From Tenacibaculum larymnensis (GTDB lineage: Bacteria; Bacteroidota; Bacteroidia; Flavobacteriales; Flavobacteriaceae), in the NCBI RefSeq assembly GCF_028829235.1, contig NZ_JAIWJY010000003.1:1-64000 (forward strand): 64,000 bases of DNA, written 5' to 3'. Below are positions 53,899-61,613 of this stretch, piece after piece. Each line of letters starts with the position of its first letter. The first letter of the stretch is position 1. Both the position numbers and the translations under genes were made by a program. The notes beneath the pieces were generated by a model. That model saw nothing but the letters and a program-made list of their open reading frames with translations, did not search any database and was not told the origin of the DNA.

Positions 53899-54084
53899 AT
53901 GAATATAGACGTTGATGTTTTAAAAGAAGATCTCTACGATAAAATAGCCGAAATTAACGATGAAAATGTATTAAAAGCAATTCATACGTTGGTTGATAAT
54001 ATGAAAAATGAAACTTTTGAAGAGGCTACAACAGAAAAAAGAGACCTTACAGGATATATTAAAGAATGGGTGAAAAACATGTAA
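53899..54084 (+). CDS. Small acidic hypothetical protein
   Basis: This 61-aa protein starts MNIDVDVLKEDLYDKI and is mostly helical, acidic at the front, ending KEWVKNM. The pattern of a short helix repeat (LKEDLYDKIAEINDENVLKAIHTLVDNM, about residues 8-35) recalls antitoxin-like or addiction-module component proteins, but no toxin gene is adjacent, and I do not assign a family. It has a -7 element 28 bp upstream and lies 18 bp before folA, so it may be cotranscribed with folA. Confidence 0.55.
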   Translation: MNIDVDVLKEDLYDKIAEINDENVLKAIHTLVDNMKNETFEEATTEKRDLTGYIKEWVKNM

Positions 54085-54102
54085 GCCACACAAACTAAAT
54101 TT

Positions 54103-54588
54103 ATGATTACACTCATAGCTGCAATTGCAAAAAACAATGCTTTAGGGAAAGATAATGACTTAATTTGGCATTTGCCTGCCGATTTAAAACGTTTTAAAAA
54201 AGTTACTACAGGGCATCCTATTTTAATGGGGAGGAATACTTTTGAGAGCATTGGTAAACCTTTACCTAACCGTACATCAATAATTATTACCCGAAATAAG
54301 AACTATTTTATAGATGGATGCTTAATAGCAAATAGTATTGAGCAGGCTATAGAGTTAGTAGAAGGAAAAGATGCGTTTATAATAGGTGGAGCGCAAATTT
54401 ACAAGGAAGCTTTAGAGCAAAGTTTAGTTGATAGATTAGATATAACTGTGCTGCATCATGAATTTGAAGCAGATGCTTTTTTTCCTAAAATAGATATGAA
54501 TGTATGGAAAGAAGTAGCAAGGGAAGATTATAAAGCTGACGAGAAAAATAAATATGACTACAGCTTCGTTTCTTACGAAAGAAGATAA
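54103..54588 (+). CDS. folA: Dihydrofolate reductase
   Basis: FolA reduces dihydrofolate to tetrahydrofolate with NADPH and completes the cycle started by ThyA. The 161-aa protein has the usual length and motifs: ITLIAAIAKNNALGKDNDLIWHLPADLKRFK (region 2-32) with the active-site acid in the DLIWHLP segment, GRNTFESIGKPLPNRTSIIIT (region about 44-64), and FIIGGAQIYKEAL. The C-terminal YDYSFVSYERR is typical. Its stop overlaps the next start in TAATG, so the acetyltransferase is translationally coupled. Confidence 0.97.
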   Translation: MITLIAAIAKNNALGKDNDLIWHLPADLKRFKKVTTGHPILMGRNTFESIGKPLPNRTSIIITRNKNYFIDGCLIANSIEQAIELVEGKDAFIIGGAQIYKEALEQSLVDRLDITVLHHEFEADAFFPKIDMNVWKEVAREDYKADEKNKYDYSFVSYERR

Positions 54589-55049
54589 TGGAGTTTAAAG
54601 AAACAAATAAATTATCCACTTTTTATAAAGAACAAGTTAGGTTACTATGGAATCGTGAATACCCATATGTCATTAAGCAGAAAAGTATTGAAGATTTTAA
54701 TCAGTATTTAGGGCTACTAAAGGACAAAAATCATCTTTTGGTTATAGAAAATAGTCGAGTATTGGGTTGGTGTTGTGATTTTATTCGTGAAGGAGAATGT
54801 TGGTTTGCAATGATTTTAGATACAGAAATCCAAGGAAAAGGAATAGGTAGAAACCTAATTCAAAAGCTAAAAAAAAGACACAATAAATTAAATGGTTGGG
54901 TTGTTATTGGTGAAAACTATTTAAAAGAAAATAACCAAACATATAAATCGCCAATAGGTTTTTATAAGAAATTAGGATTCACTGTTTTTGAAAAAGAGAA
55001 ACTCAATTCATCAATATTAAATGCTGTAAAGATTCAGCTGAAATCATAA
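54588..55049 (+). CDS. GNAT-family N-acetyltransferase
   Basis: This is a probable acetyl-CoA-dependent acetyltransferase of unknown substrate. The 153-aa protein has the GNAT acetyl-CoA loop QGKGIGRNLIQKLKK near residues 82-96 (QxxGxG/A type) and the late beta-alpha segment PIGFYKKLGFTVFEKEK. The N-terminal part, EQVRLLWNREYPYVI, matches the substrate-side helices. Its ATG overlaps the folA stop by one base. It is 7 bp upstream of gldA, so folA, this gene and gldA probably share a transcript. A link to folate or gliding is not evident. Confidence 0.82.
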   Translation: MEFKETNKLSTFYKEQVRLLWNREYPYVIKQKSIEDFNQYLGLLKDKNHLLVIENSRVLGWCCDFIREGECWFAMILDTEIQGKGIGRNLIQKLKKRHNKLNGWVVIGENYLKENNQTYKSPIGFYKKLGFTVFEKEKLNSSILNAVKIQLKS

Positions 55050-55056
55050 GAACTAA

Positions 55057-55950
55057 ATGTCGATAGAACTTACCTCAATAGTAAAAACATACGGAACACA
55101 AAAGGCTGTTAATAATATTTCCTTTTCAGCAAAAAAAGGAGAAATAGTTGGTTTTTTAGGTCCAAACGGAGCTGGGAAATCTACAACAATGAAAATCTTA
55201 ACGGGGTTTATTAAACCTTCAGAAGGAACTGTGTTGGTAAGTGGTATTGATGTAATTTCAAACCCTATTGAAGCACAAAAAAAAATAGGTTATTTACCAG
55301 AGCATAATCCGTTGTACTTGGATATGTATGTGCGAGAATATTTACAGTTTCAAGCATCTTTACATAATATAGAAAAGGCCAAAATTAATGAGACTATTGA
55401 AAAAGTAGGCTTAACGATTGAAGCACATAAGAAGATTAATCAATTATCTAAAGGTTATCGCCAGCGTGTAGGATTAGCGGCCGCTATTTTACACAATCCA
55501 GAAGTATTGATTTTAGATGAACCTACTACAGGATTAGATCCAAATCAGTTAGTTGAAATACGTCAATTAATAAAAGAGTTAGGAAAAGATAAAACAGTAT
55601 TACTATCTACACACATTATGCAAGAAGTAGAAGCAATGTGTGACCGAGTTATAATTATAAATAAAGGAGAAATAGTAATTAATAAACCTATTTCAGAACT
55701 TAAAACAGATAATGAACAAGTAATTAAAGTAACGTTTGATTATAAATTAGAAGAACAATTTATAAAACGCTTACCTAATATAGTATCGTATAAAAATACA
55801 CTAGAGAATAATTGGGTGTTAACATTTAATACTTCTGAAGATATGCGCCCAGTAATTTTTGACTTTGCACAAGAAAATGGATTAAAAATTCTAGGATTAA
55901 ATACCGAAAACAAAAACTTAGAAAGTTTATTCAGGGAATTGACTAAATAA
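55057..55950 (+). CDS. gldA: Gliding-motility ABC transporter ATP-binding protein GldA
   Basis: GldA is the ATPase of the GldA-GldF-GldG ABC transporter associated with gliding in Flavobacteriia. The 297-aa protein has Walker A GPNGAGKST at 35-43, the signature LSKGYRQRVGLAAAI near 134-148, and Walker B VLILDEPTTGLDPNQ, then a C-terminal extension of about 90 residues typical of this type. Start and length match GldA proteins. gldF and gldG are usually unlinked from gldA; they are not in this window. A terminator follows, separating it from the eCIS locus. Confidence 0.9.
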   Translation: MSIELTSIVKTYGTQKAVNNISFSAKKGEIVGFLGPNGAGKSTTMKILTGFIKPSEGTVLVSGIDVISNPIEAQKKIGYLPEHNPLYLDMYVREYLQFQASLHNIEKAKINETIEKVGLTIEAHKKINQLSKGYRQRVGLAAAILHNPEVLILDEPTTGLDPNQLVEIRQLIKELGKDKTVLLSTHIMQEVEAMCDRVIIINKGEIVINKPISELKTDNEQVIKVTFDYKLEEQFIKRLPNIVSYKNTLENNWVLTFNTSEDMRPVIFDFAQENGLKILGLNTENKNLESLFRELTK

Positions 55951-55973
55951 AAATAATAAACAAGAATAGATAT

Positions 55974-56008
55974 AAACTCTTTATGCACAGTGTATAAAGA
56001 GTTTTTTT
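55974..56008 (+). terminator. Terminator after gldA
   Basis: AAACTCTTTAT (55974-55984) pairs with ATAAAGAGTTT (55994-56004), followed by a T-run. It marks the left edge of the eCIS transcription unit. Confidence 0.85.
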
Positions 56009-56225
56009 ATTAGATTCACGTAAAACTTAAAAATTCTTGATTAAAAAAGTAAGGGTGATTTCCCCCTTTTTACTACCTGTAATTCTATTAGAAAATATTT
56101 AGGAGAAACTACTTTTTTAAAAGAGTTTTTCATTGCGGTTATTCTTCACAAGAGAGGTTAATTTTACAATGTCTGATTGCTAACCCTTCAATCTACAAGC
56201 AAAACTAACCAAACTTACTATTAAA
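56009..56225 (+). other. Leader region of the eCIS operon
   Basis: These 217 bases lie between the gldA terminator and the first eCIS gene. They hold AGTAAGGG (56049-56056), then CCCCCTTTTTACT (56062-56074), an imperfect hairpin or operator with a bulge. No exact TAnnTTTG is seen, so the promoter may depend on an activator or alternative sigma factor. There is no ORF. Confidence 0.5.
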
Positions 56226-56801
56226 ATGATTTTTGAAATATTACAAATCATTACCGAAGAATTGAATGACTATTTCGACGAAAAAGCCGTAGACTTATCA
56301 AACATAGCTATGGCTGAAGGAGATGGAAATTCCCCAGCAAACACTCCAGATATTTCATTAACATTAATTAATACACAAGAAGAGTTTGCATTAAAAAATA
56401 CTTCTAACAATCGTGTAGAAGGAACTTCAGTTAGTTACAGAAATCCAAAAGTATATTTAAACCTTTATGTTTTATTCAGTGTAGATAAATCCAGTTATGC
56501 TGAATCTTTAAAGAGTTTGACAAAAATATTAGCCTTTTTTCAAGGTAAAAAAGTATTCACACATCAAAACACCAACTTTGAAGGTATAGATGGACTAGGA
56601 GACCTAAAGACTTTTAAATTTATTACTCAACTATATACACCTTCTTTTGAGGAGTTAAATTATATATGGGGAACCTTAGGAGGTAAACAATACCCGTCAG
56701 TACTTTATAAAATAACATTACTAGAAATAGAAAGAGATATTGTAACTAAAGAAGGAACAGTAGTTTCTGGTATTGAACAACAATCAATAATTAAAAATTA
56801 A
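56226..56801 (+). CDS. eCIS DUF4255 protein (Pvc16/Afp16-like tail-terminator or cap)
   Basis: This is the first gene of the contractile injection system. DUF4255 proteins (Afp16/Pvc16) cap the far end of the tube and sheath and set particle length. The 191-aa protein starts MIFEILQIITEELNDYFDEK. It has the DUF4255-like phrases ISLTLINTQEEFALKN and PKVYLNLYVLFSV (about 92-104). KSLTKILAFFQGKKVFTHQN (region about 112-131) follows, then a beta-rich C-terminus. In Bacteroidota eCIS loci a gene of this family often leads the cluster. It starts 215 bp after the gldA terminator and is 6 bp from the next gene. Confidence 0.85.
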   Translation: MIFEILQIITEELNDYFDEKAVDLSNIAMAEGDGNSPANTPDISLTLINTQEEFALKNTSNNRVEGTSVSYRNPKVYLNLYVLFSVDKSSYAESLKSLTKILAFFQGKKVFTHQNTNFEGIDGLGDLKTFKFITQLYTPSFEELNYIWGTLGGKQYPSVLYKITLLEIERDIVTKEGTVVSGIEQQSIIKN

Positions 56802-56807
56802 AAGATT

Positions 56808-57878
56808 ATGTACAAAACACTGTTCAATATCAATATATACCACTCTTACTTTTTAGACGAAGGAGAACGAACTTTTTTTGAATTAAATGGAGGAAATAAT
56901 GGAGTAACACCTCTCACAGATGAAGAAAAAAAACGTTTAGAAGAGCAATATGATATTAGCAAGTTTTTATCAATTCAACCTACCCAAGAAACCAAAAAAA
57001 GTTTAAAAAATCATAGACTATTACTTAGAAGCCACAAAAAAGGAGTTCGAGTACTATCAGAAACTATAAAAGTAACAGCTGAAGAAGGAAATCAAGAAGT
57101 AAATAGATATAGTCCAATAATTACATTACCCGATTCACTAACGCTAACTTTTTACTTAAAAGTGCACCATGCTTATTTTGAAAATTTTTCTAACATAATT
57201 GAAAAGAAAGAGGAGCAACTATATTACTTATCAAACAAAAGTTCCTCAGTAATCAATTTATTTGAAACAATTTCTGAGGTGAAAAAATGGAGTTCATTTT
57301 TGATTTCAGATAGTGAAACAAGAAAACTATTACACCAACTAGAAAGTGAAAAGGAGTTTGATACAACTACGCCAAACTTAGTAACCATAGCAAACACCAA
57401 TGCTTCTGAATTAGATGTTATAGAATCTAAAATAACAAATGCTACTCCTTTAAATGAAGAAGAGCAAAAGGTGATAGATACTATTAATTTTTTTGTAAGA
57501 AGAATTAAAAATAGTGGGGTAATAGGAGTTGTTCAAATTCAGATATCAGGAGACAATAACAACAATTTAACAGAAGAAGTATTAACTAAGAATGAAGAAA
57601 CAGAAGTCTTTGATGTCTCAAAACAATGTTTGTTAGAAGAGTCCCCAGAGTTTGCTATTTGTATTGAAAATAGAAGCACATTTTGGCGTTACACGAAAAG
57701 AAGTGAAGGCCTTGTAATGACTACGTCAGAAGAAAAACCATTGACACTTAATGGGCGTGTAGAGATAGATAAACAAGACGTTATACCAGAACCACAAGAA
57801 GATTATTATTTCCCAAATCCTACTCCAGAAAGTATTAAGAAAGAATCGCAAGATTATTATTCGGAAGTATTTATATAA
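56808..57878 (+). CDS. Unrecognised eCIS-cluster protein (between cap and sheath genes)
   Basis: This 356-aa product has no family I can name. It begins MYKTLFNINIYHSYFLDEGERTFFELN, and the segment to about residue 130 is beta-rich, with YSPIITLPDSLTLTFYLKV near 104-122. A helical middle (about 128-225) precedes a low-complexity acidic C-terminal tail (DVIPEPQEDYYFPNPTPES). There is no signal peptide, membrane span or enzymatic motif. The position, 6 bp after the DUF4255 gene and 29 bp before the sheath gene, is strongly operonic, and cap or tube-end adaptors lie in this position in related clusters. A structural or assembly role is inferred. Confidence 0.7.
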   Translation: MYKTLFNINIYHSYFLDEGERTFFELNGGNNGVTPLTDEEKKRLEEQYDISKFLSIQPTQETKKSLKNHRLLLRSHKKGVRVLSETIKVTAEEGNQEVNRYSPIITLPDSLTLTFYLKVHHAYFENFSNIIEKKEEQLYYLSNKSSSVINLFETISEVKKWSSFLISDSETRKLLHQLESEKEFDTTTPNLVTIANTNASELDVIESKITNATPLNEEEQKVIDTINFFVRRIKNSGVIGVVQIQISGDNNNNLTEEVLTKNEETEVFDVSKQCLLEESPEFAICIENRSTFWRYTKRSEGLVMTTSEEKPLTLNGRVEIDKQDVIPEPQEDYYFPNPTPESIKKESQDYYSEVFI

Positions 57879-57907
57879 ACAAAAATTAAAATTTAAAACA
57901 AGTAATT

Positions 57908-59836
57908 ATGTCAGCGTACAAAACACCAGGAGTCTACGTAGAGGAAATTGTAAAGTTTCCCCCATCGGTAGCTCAAGTAGAAACAGCAATTCCAGCTTTT
58001 ATTGGTTATACCGAGAAAGCTAAAAAGAAAGAGAATAACGACCTACTGTTAGAACCAACAAGAATAACGTCAATGTTAGATTACGAAACGTATTTTGGCT
58101 ATGCAAGACAGGAAACAAGTATTGGAGTTAATGTAACAAATGCAAATCAAGCTAATGAGGAAGTAATTGTAACAGCACCAAGTACCCCATCTCCTTTTAA
58201 GATGTATTATCACATGCAAATGTATTTTGCCAATGGAGGAGGCCCTTGTTACATCGTATCTGTGAACACCTATGAAGATAACAGTAACAAAGAAAACAGT
58301 ATTTCTTTCGACGAATTGAAAGAAGGATTAGATAAAGTAGCCTATGTAGATGAGGTAACCTTACTTACATTCCCAGACGGAACATCGTTAGCGTCAGATA
58401 CTGATTTTTATAGTTTATATGCATCAGCACTAACCCAATGTAATAAGTTACAAGATCGCTTTACCATTATTGATACTTATTCAGATAATGAATATGATGA
58501 TGGAGGAGGGGATGTAGATCCAGTAGAAGCACTAAGAGATAAAATTTCTTTAGGAAAAGATTACTTGAAATATGGGGCAGCATATTACCCTTTTTTAAAT
58601 ACGATTCTTGACTACTCTTATGATGAAGATAGTATTGAAATAGAAGGATTGGATGAAAGTTTATCTGTACAAGCGGAAGAAGTAATAGATGGAATTGACT
58701 TAACAGAGTTAGAAAGTCTGTTAACAGCATTGGTTGATACAAAAAATAATATTGATGGTGCAGGTAATGATGTAGCATTGTCATTTAAAAATGATGCCAT
58801 TTCCAATGTTAAAAATATTATTGGCTATTTAGAGAATATAACTTCATCAATCAACAATTTGATTTCTGCGGCAGAAGACTCAGAGGAAGCTTCTTTAGTA
58901 GGACCAAGCGCGGATATGACAACTTGGATGGATGCTAACTTAGAAGCCACTTTGGCCGATTTACACGCAAAGTTATTTAAGTTACAACAAGATGACACAG
59001 AAGGAAAGTTAATAGGTAGTTTAACTTCTAATGCTACCAATGTTTTTGTGTTATTAAACATTGATGAAGCTGATATTCCAAACAGTGGAATCTATACCGC
59101 TTTGGAAGATCAAAAAAACACGGATGAACTATTTGTCTTAAAAGGAGCTATCGATGCTTTAGGAGGAGTTGTAACGTTACCTTCATTAGCAGATTTAAAA
59201 ACAGAAAACAACGCACTGTATAACAAAATAAAGTTAGAAATAGGGTTGTTACCAGTAAAATTAGCACCTAGTGCGACAATGGCAGGAATTTATGCTAAAG
59301 TTGACGCCGATAGAGGTGTATGGAAAGCACCAGCTAATGTAGGGTTAAATTATGTGTATGCACCATCGGTAAATATATCGCACGATGCTCAAAAAGACCT
59401 CAATGTAGACACAGTTGCAGGAAAATCAATCAATGCTATTCGATCTTTTGTAGGAAAAGGAAATCTTGTATGGGGAGCAAGAACTCTTGCAGGAAATGAT
59501 AATGAATGGAGATATGTATCTGTAAGACGTTTCTTCAACATGGCAGAAGAGTCAATTAAAAAAGCATCAGAACAATTTGTTTTTGAACCTAATGATAAAA
59601 ATACTTGGGTGCGTGTAAAAGCAATGATTGACAACTTCTTAACACAACAATGGAGAGCAGGAGCACTTGCAGGTCCTACACCAGAAAAAGCATTTTATGT
59701 AAGTGTTGGTTTAGGAGAAACCATGACAGCTCAAGATGTTTTAGAAGGAAATATGATCATAGAAATAGGTATGGCAGTAGTACGTCCAGCTGAATTTATC
59801 ATACTTAAATTCTCTCACAAAATGCAAGAAGCATAA
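57908..59836 (+). CDS. eCIS contractile sheath protein, extended form
   Basis: This is the sheath subunit that contracts to drive the tube. The 642-aa protein has the tail-sheath N-terminus AYKTPGVYVEEIVKFPPSVAQVETAIPAFIGYTE (region 3-36). The conserved C-terminal domain (about 470-642) carries GRFNARTLAG-like segment GARTLAGNDNEWRYVSVRRFFNMAEESI and ends IILKFSHKMQEA. Between about 190 and 450 lies an acidic, mostly helical insertion with EEVIDGIDLTELESLLTAL and ADMTTWMDANLEATLADL. It makes the protein considerably longer than the 350-500 residues I expect for many sheath proteins. Only one sheath gene is seen, whereas AFP and PVC clusters have three. It would polymerise around the tube encoded next. 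Confidence 0.92.
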   Translation: MSAYKTPGVYVEEIVKFPPSVAQVETAIPAFIGYTEKAKKKENNDLLLEPTRITSMLDYETYFGYARQETSIGVNVTNANQANEEVIVTAPSTPSPFKMYYHMQMYFANGGGPCYIVSVNTYEDNSNKENSISFDELKEGLDKVAYVDEVTLLTFPDGTSLASDTDFYSLYASALTQCNKLQDRFTIIDTYSDNEYDDGGGDVDPVEALRDKISLGKDYLKYGAAYYPFLNTILDYSYDEDSIEIEGLDESLSVQAEEVIDGIDLTELESLLTALVDTKNNIDGAGNDVALSFKNDAISNVKNIIGYLENITSSINNLISAAEDSEEASLVGPSADMTTWMDANLEATLADLHAKLFKLQQDDTEGKLIGSLTSNATNVFVLLNIDEADIPNSGIYTALEDQKNTDELFVLKGAIDALGGVVTLPSLADLKTENNALYNKIKLEIGLLPVKLAPSATMAGIYAKVDADRGVWKAPANVGLNYVYAPSVNISHDAQKDLNVDTVAGKSINAIRSFVGKGNLVWGARTLAGNDNEWRYVSVRRFFNMAEESIKKASEQFVFEPNDKNTWVRVKAMIDNFLTQQWRAGALAGPTPEKAFYVSVGLGETMTAQDVLEGNMIIEIGMAVVRPAEFIILKFSHKMQEA

Positions 59837-59880
59837 GTAAACTAACTAACCAAAAAAATATAAATAAAAAATAAAGAATC

Positions 59881-60327
59881 ATGGCAGAATCATATCCAAT
59901 GCCAAAGTTTTCCTTCGAGGTAACCTTTGGTGATACGAAATTTAATTGTACAGAAGTATCAGGGTTAAGTTTTGATAATAAAGTAATAGAATATCGTGGA
60001 GGAGCAGATAAAGAATACCACAAATCAAAACAACCAGGATTATTCGAATATAGTAACATTACTATGAAGAGAGGAACCTTTGTAGATGAAAGTAAACAGT
60101 TTTACAAGCAATGGGCTAAAACAGTTTATTTCCAAGAAGGAGGAGAGCAGTTTAGAGGAGACTTAACCATCAAATTATTAGATGAGACTGGACAACCAGC
60201 TGTAGTATGGGAAGCTCAGAATGCTTATATCACTAAAGTACAGCCTACAGATTTAAAAGCTGATGGTAATGAGATAGCCATTGAAACTGCTGAGTGGGCA
60301 ATTGAGAAGCTTAAAATGTCATCGTAA
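59881..60327 (+). CDS. eCIS inner tube protein (Afp1/Pvc1-like)
   Basis: This gp19/Hcp-like protein forms the rigid inner tube that carries cargo. The 148-aa protein has the tube-family pattern: YPMPKFSFEVTFGDTKFNCTEVSGLSFDNKVIEYRGG (region 5-41), then ITMKRGTFVDESKQFYKQW (region about 60-78) and ETAEWAIEKLKM near the end. Its length is typical for Afp1/Pvc1. It follows the sheath gene after 44 bp and overlaps the second tube gene in TAATGA by one base. It is likely the main tube subunit, since the next gene is the less similar one. Confidence 0.92.
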   Translation: MAESYPMPKFSFEVTFGDTKFNCTEVSGLSFDNKVIEYRGGADKEYHKSKQPGLFEYSNITMKRGTFVDESKQFYKQWAKTVYFQEGGEQFRGDLTIKLLDETGQPAVVWEAQNAYITKVQPTDLKADGNEIAIETAEWAIEKLKMSS

Positions 60328-60764
60328 TGAGCTATCATCCACCAGTAGGATTTAGTTTTAAAGTAGAGTTTGAGGATATTCCAACTTCAAGCGGCGACAA
60401 TTCATTTCAATCAGTTTCAGGTCTTTCGGTAGACCTTGAAACTGAAGAAATAGCCGAAGGAGGAGAAAATAGATTCAAGCATAAAATACCGGTACGTTCC
60501 AAATATCCAAATTTAGTATTGAAAAGAGGGATGCTTGTTGATTCGGAAGTAATTAAGTGGTGTAAAAAAGCCTTAGTAAACTTCGAGATAGAACCTATAA
60601 ATATCAATGTAATGTTATTAGGTGAAGATGAGCAAGCCATACAAACTTGGAGTGTAAAACATGCTTACCCTGTAAAATGGAATGTAGGAGACTTTAATGC
60701 TGAAGAAAGTAAACTGGTTATTGAGACACTTGAATTAACCTATAATTATTTTAAAATAGTATAA
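60327..60764 (+). CDS. eCIS second tube protein (Afp5/Pvc5-like, tube initiator)
   Basis: This 145-aa tube-fold paralogue would form the first ring, linking the tube to the spike hub. It shows PPVGFSFKVEFEDIP, SVSGLSVDLETEEIAEGG and LVLKRGMLVDSEVIKWCK, all of which align with the segments in the main tube gene. ETLELTYNYFKIV is the C-terminus. The start overlaps the upstream stop by one base. It is followed 1 bp later by the small DUF5908-like gene. The two tube genes are clearly homologous but well diverged. Confidence 0.88.
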   Translation: MSYHPPVGFSFKVEFEDIPTSSGDNSFQSVSGLSVDLETEEIAEGGENRFKHKIPVRSKYPNLVLKRGMLVDSEVIKWCKKALVNFEIEPININVMLLGEDEQAIQTWSVKHAYPVKWNVGDFNAEESKLVIETLELTYNYFKIV

Positions 60765-60765
60765 G

Positions 60766-60927
60766 ATGCCTATTACTATCAAAGAATTACATATCAAGAT
60801 TAACGTGGATGAAAAATCAGAATCACAAGGAAAAACAAGTGGATCAAAAAACGGAAATACAGCATCTATAGTTTCGGCATGTGTGGAGGAAGTAATGGAT
60901 ATTCTTGAAAGACAAAAACAACGGTAA
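60766..60927 (+). CDS. DUF5908-like small eCIS protein
   Basis: This 53-aa gene is too short for a standard ORF screen. It starts MPITIKELHIKINVDE and ends DILERQKQR. The opening strand (MPI-I-EL-IKA/INV) matches the DUF5908 proteins I know from Bacteroidota eCIS clusters. A Gly/Ser/Lys-rich linker (SQGKTSGSKNGN) follows, then an amphipathic helix with VEEVMDILERQ. It begins 1 bp after the second tube gene and overlaps the LysM gene by one base (TAATG). The tight coupling on both sides supports it being real. The likely role is structural or assembly, at the position of Afp6; exact function is unknown. Confidence 0.8.
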   Translation: MPITIKELHIKINVDEKSESQGKTSGSKNGNTASIVSACVEEVMDILERQKQR

Positions 60928-61613
60928 TGAGTCAAGGAGAGTTAAAAAAATTAGTAATAAAGGCGTATTCTGACGATAAGTTTAAGAATGAAGTAGCCAA
61001 TGGGGAGTTTACAACACTTATAAACCCAGAAAAGTATATGGTTGCTTATAAACCAGAATATACTGAAGAACAAGGGCAAGGTACAAGTGGCTCTCAACCT
61101 AAGTTTACAAGAATACCTCCTCAAGAATTAGATTTAGACCTATTGTTTGATAGCAGTGGAGCCATTGACGGAAAAAGTGATCTAAAAGATGGAATCATAG
61201 ATAAAATAGAAGCGTTTAAAAAAATTGTATTCGAATACAAAGGAGAAGAGCACAAACCTAACTATTTAATGATTAAATGGGGTGCTCTCCTTTTTAAGGG
61301 CTCTTTAGTAGATCTTTCTATTGAATATAAATTGTTTGCACCAGATGGAACACCATTACGTGCCAGTGCAAAGCTTAAGGTAAAAGGTACTATTGATGAT
61401 GATTTACGAGTGGCAAGAGAAAACAATCAGTCGCCAGATTTAACTCACTATCGTAAAGTGAGATCAGGAGACACTTTACCACTTATGTGTAATCGTATTT
61501 ATGGAGACTCAAAGTATTATTTAGAAGTAGCTCGTGTTAATAAAATAATGCAGTTCAGAAAACTAAAACCAGGACAAGAAATCTTTTTCCCACCCTTACA
61601 AAAATTTGCTTAG
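60927..61613 (+). CDS. eCIS LysM-domain protein (Afp7/Pvc7-like)
   Basis: This 228-aa protein is encoded between the tube and spike genes. Afp7/Pvc7-type LysM proteins attach the tube-side hub to the spike. The N-terminal part (about 1-170) is beta-rich, with FTTLINPEKYMVAYKPEYT and HKPNYLMIKWGALLFKG. A LysM module lies at about 175-225: YRKVRSGDTLPLMCNRIYGDSKYY. It ends PPLQKFA, where the downstream spike gene starts at once. There is a one-base overlap with the 53-aa gene. LysM here probably docks other particle parts rather than peptidoglycan, which is inference from the family. Confidence 0.88.
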   Translation: MSQGELKKLVIKAYSDDKFKNEVANGEFTTLINPEKYMVAYKPEYTEEQGQGTSGSQPKFTRIPPQELDLDLLFDSSGAIDGKSDLKDGIIDKIEAFKKIVFEYKGEEHKPNYLMIKWGALLFKGSLVDLSIEYKLFAPDGTPLRASAKLKVKGTIDDDLRVARENNQSPDLTHYRKVRSGDTLPLMCNRIYGDSKYYLEVARVNKIMQFRKLKPGQEIFFPPLQKFA

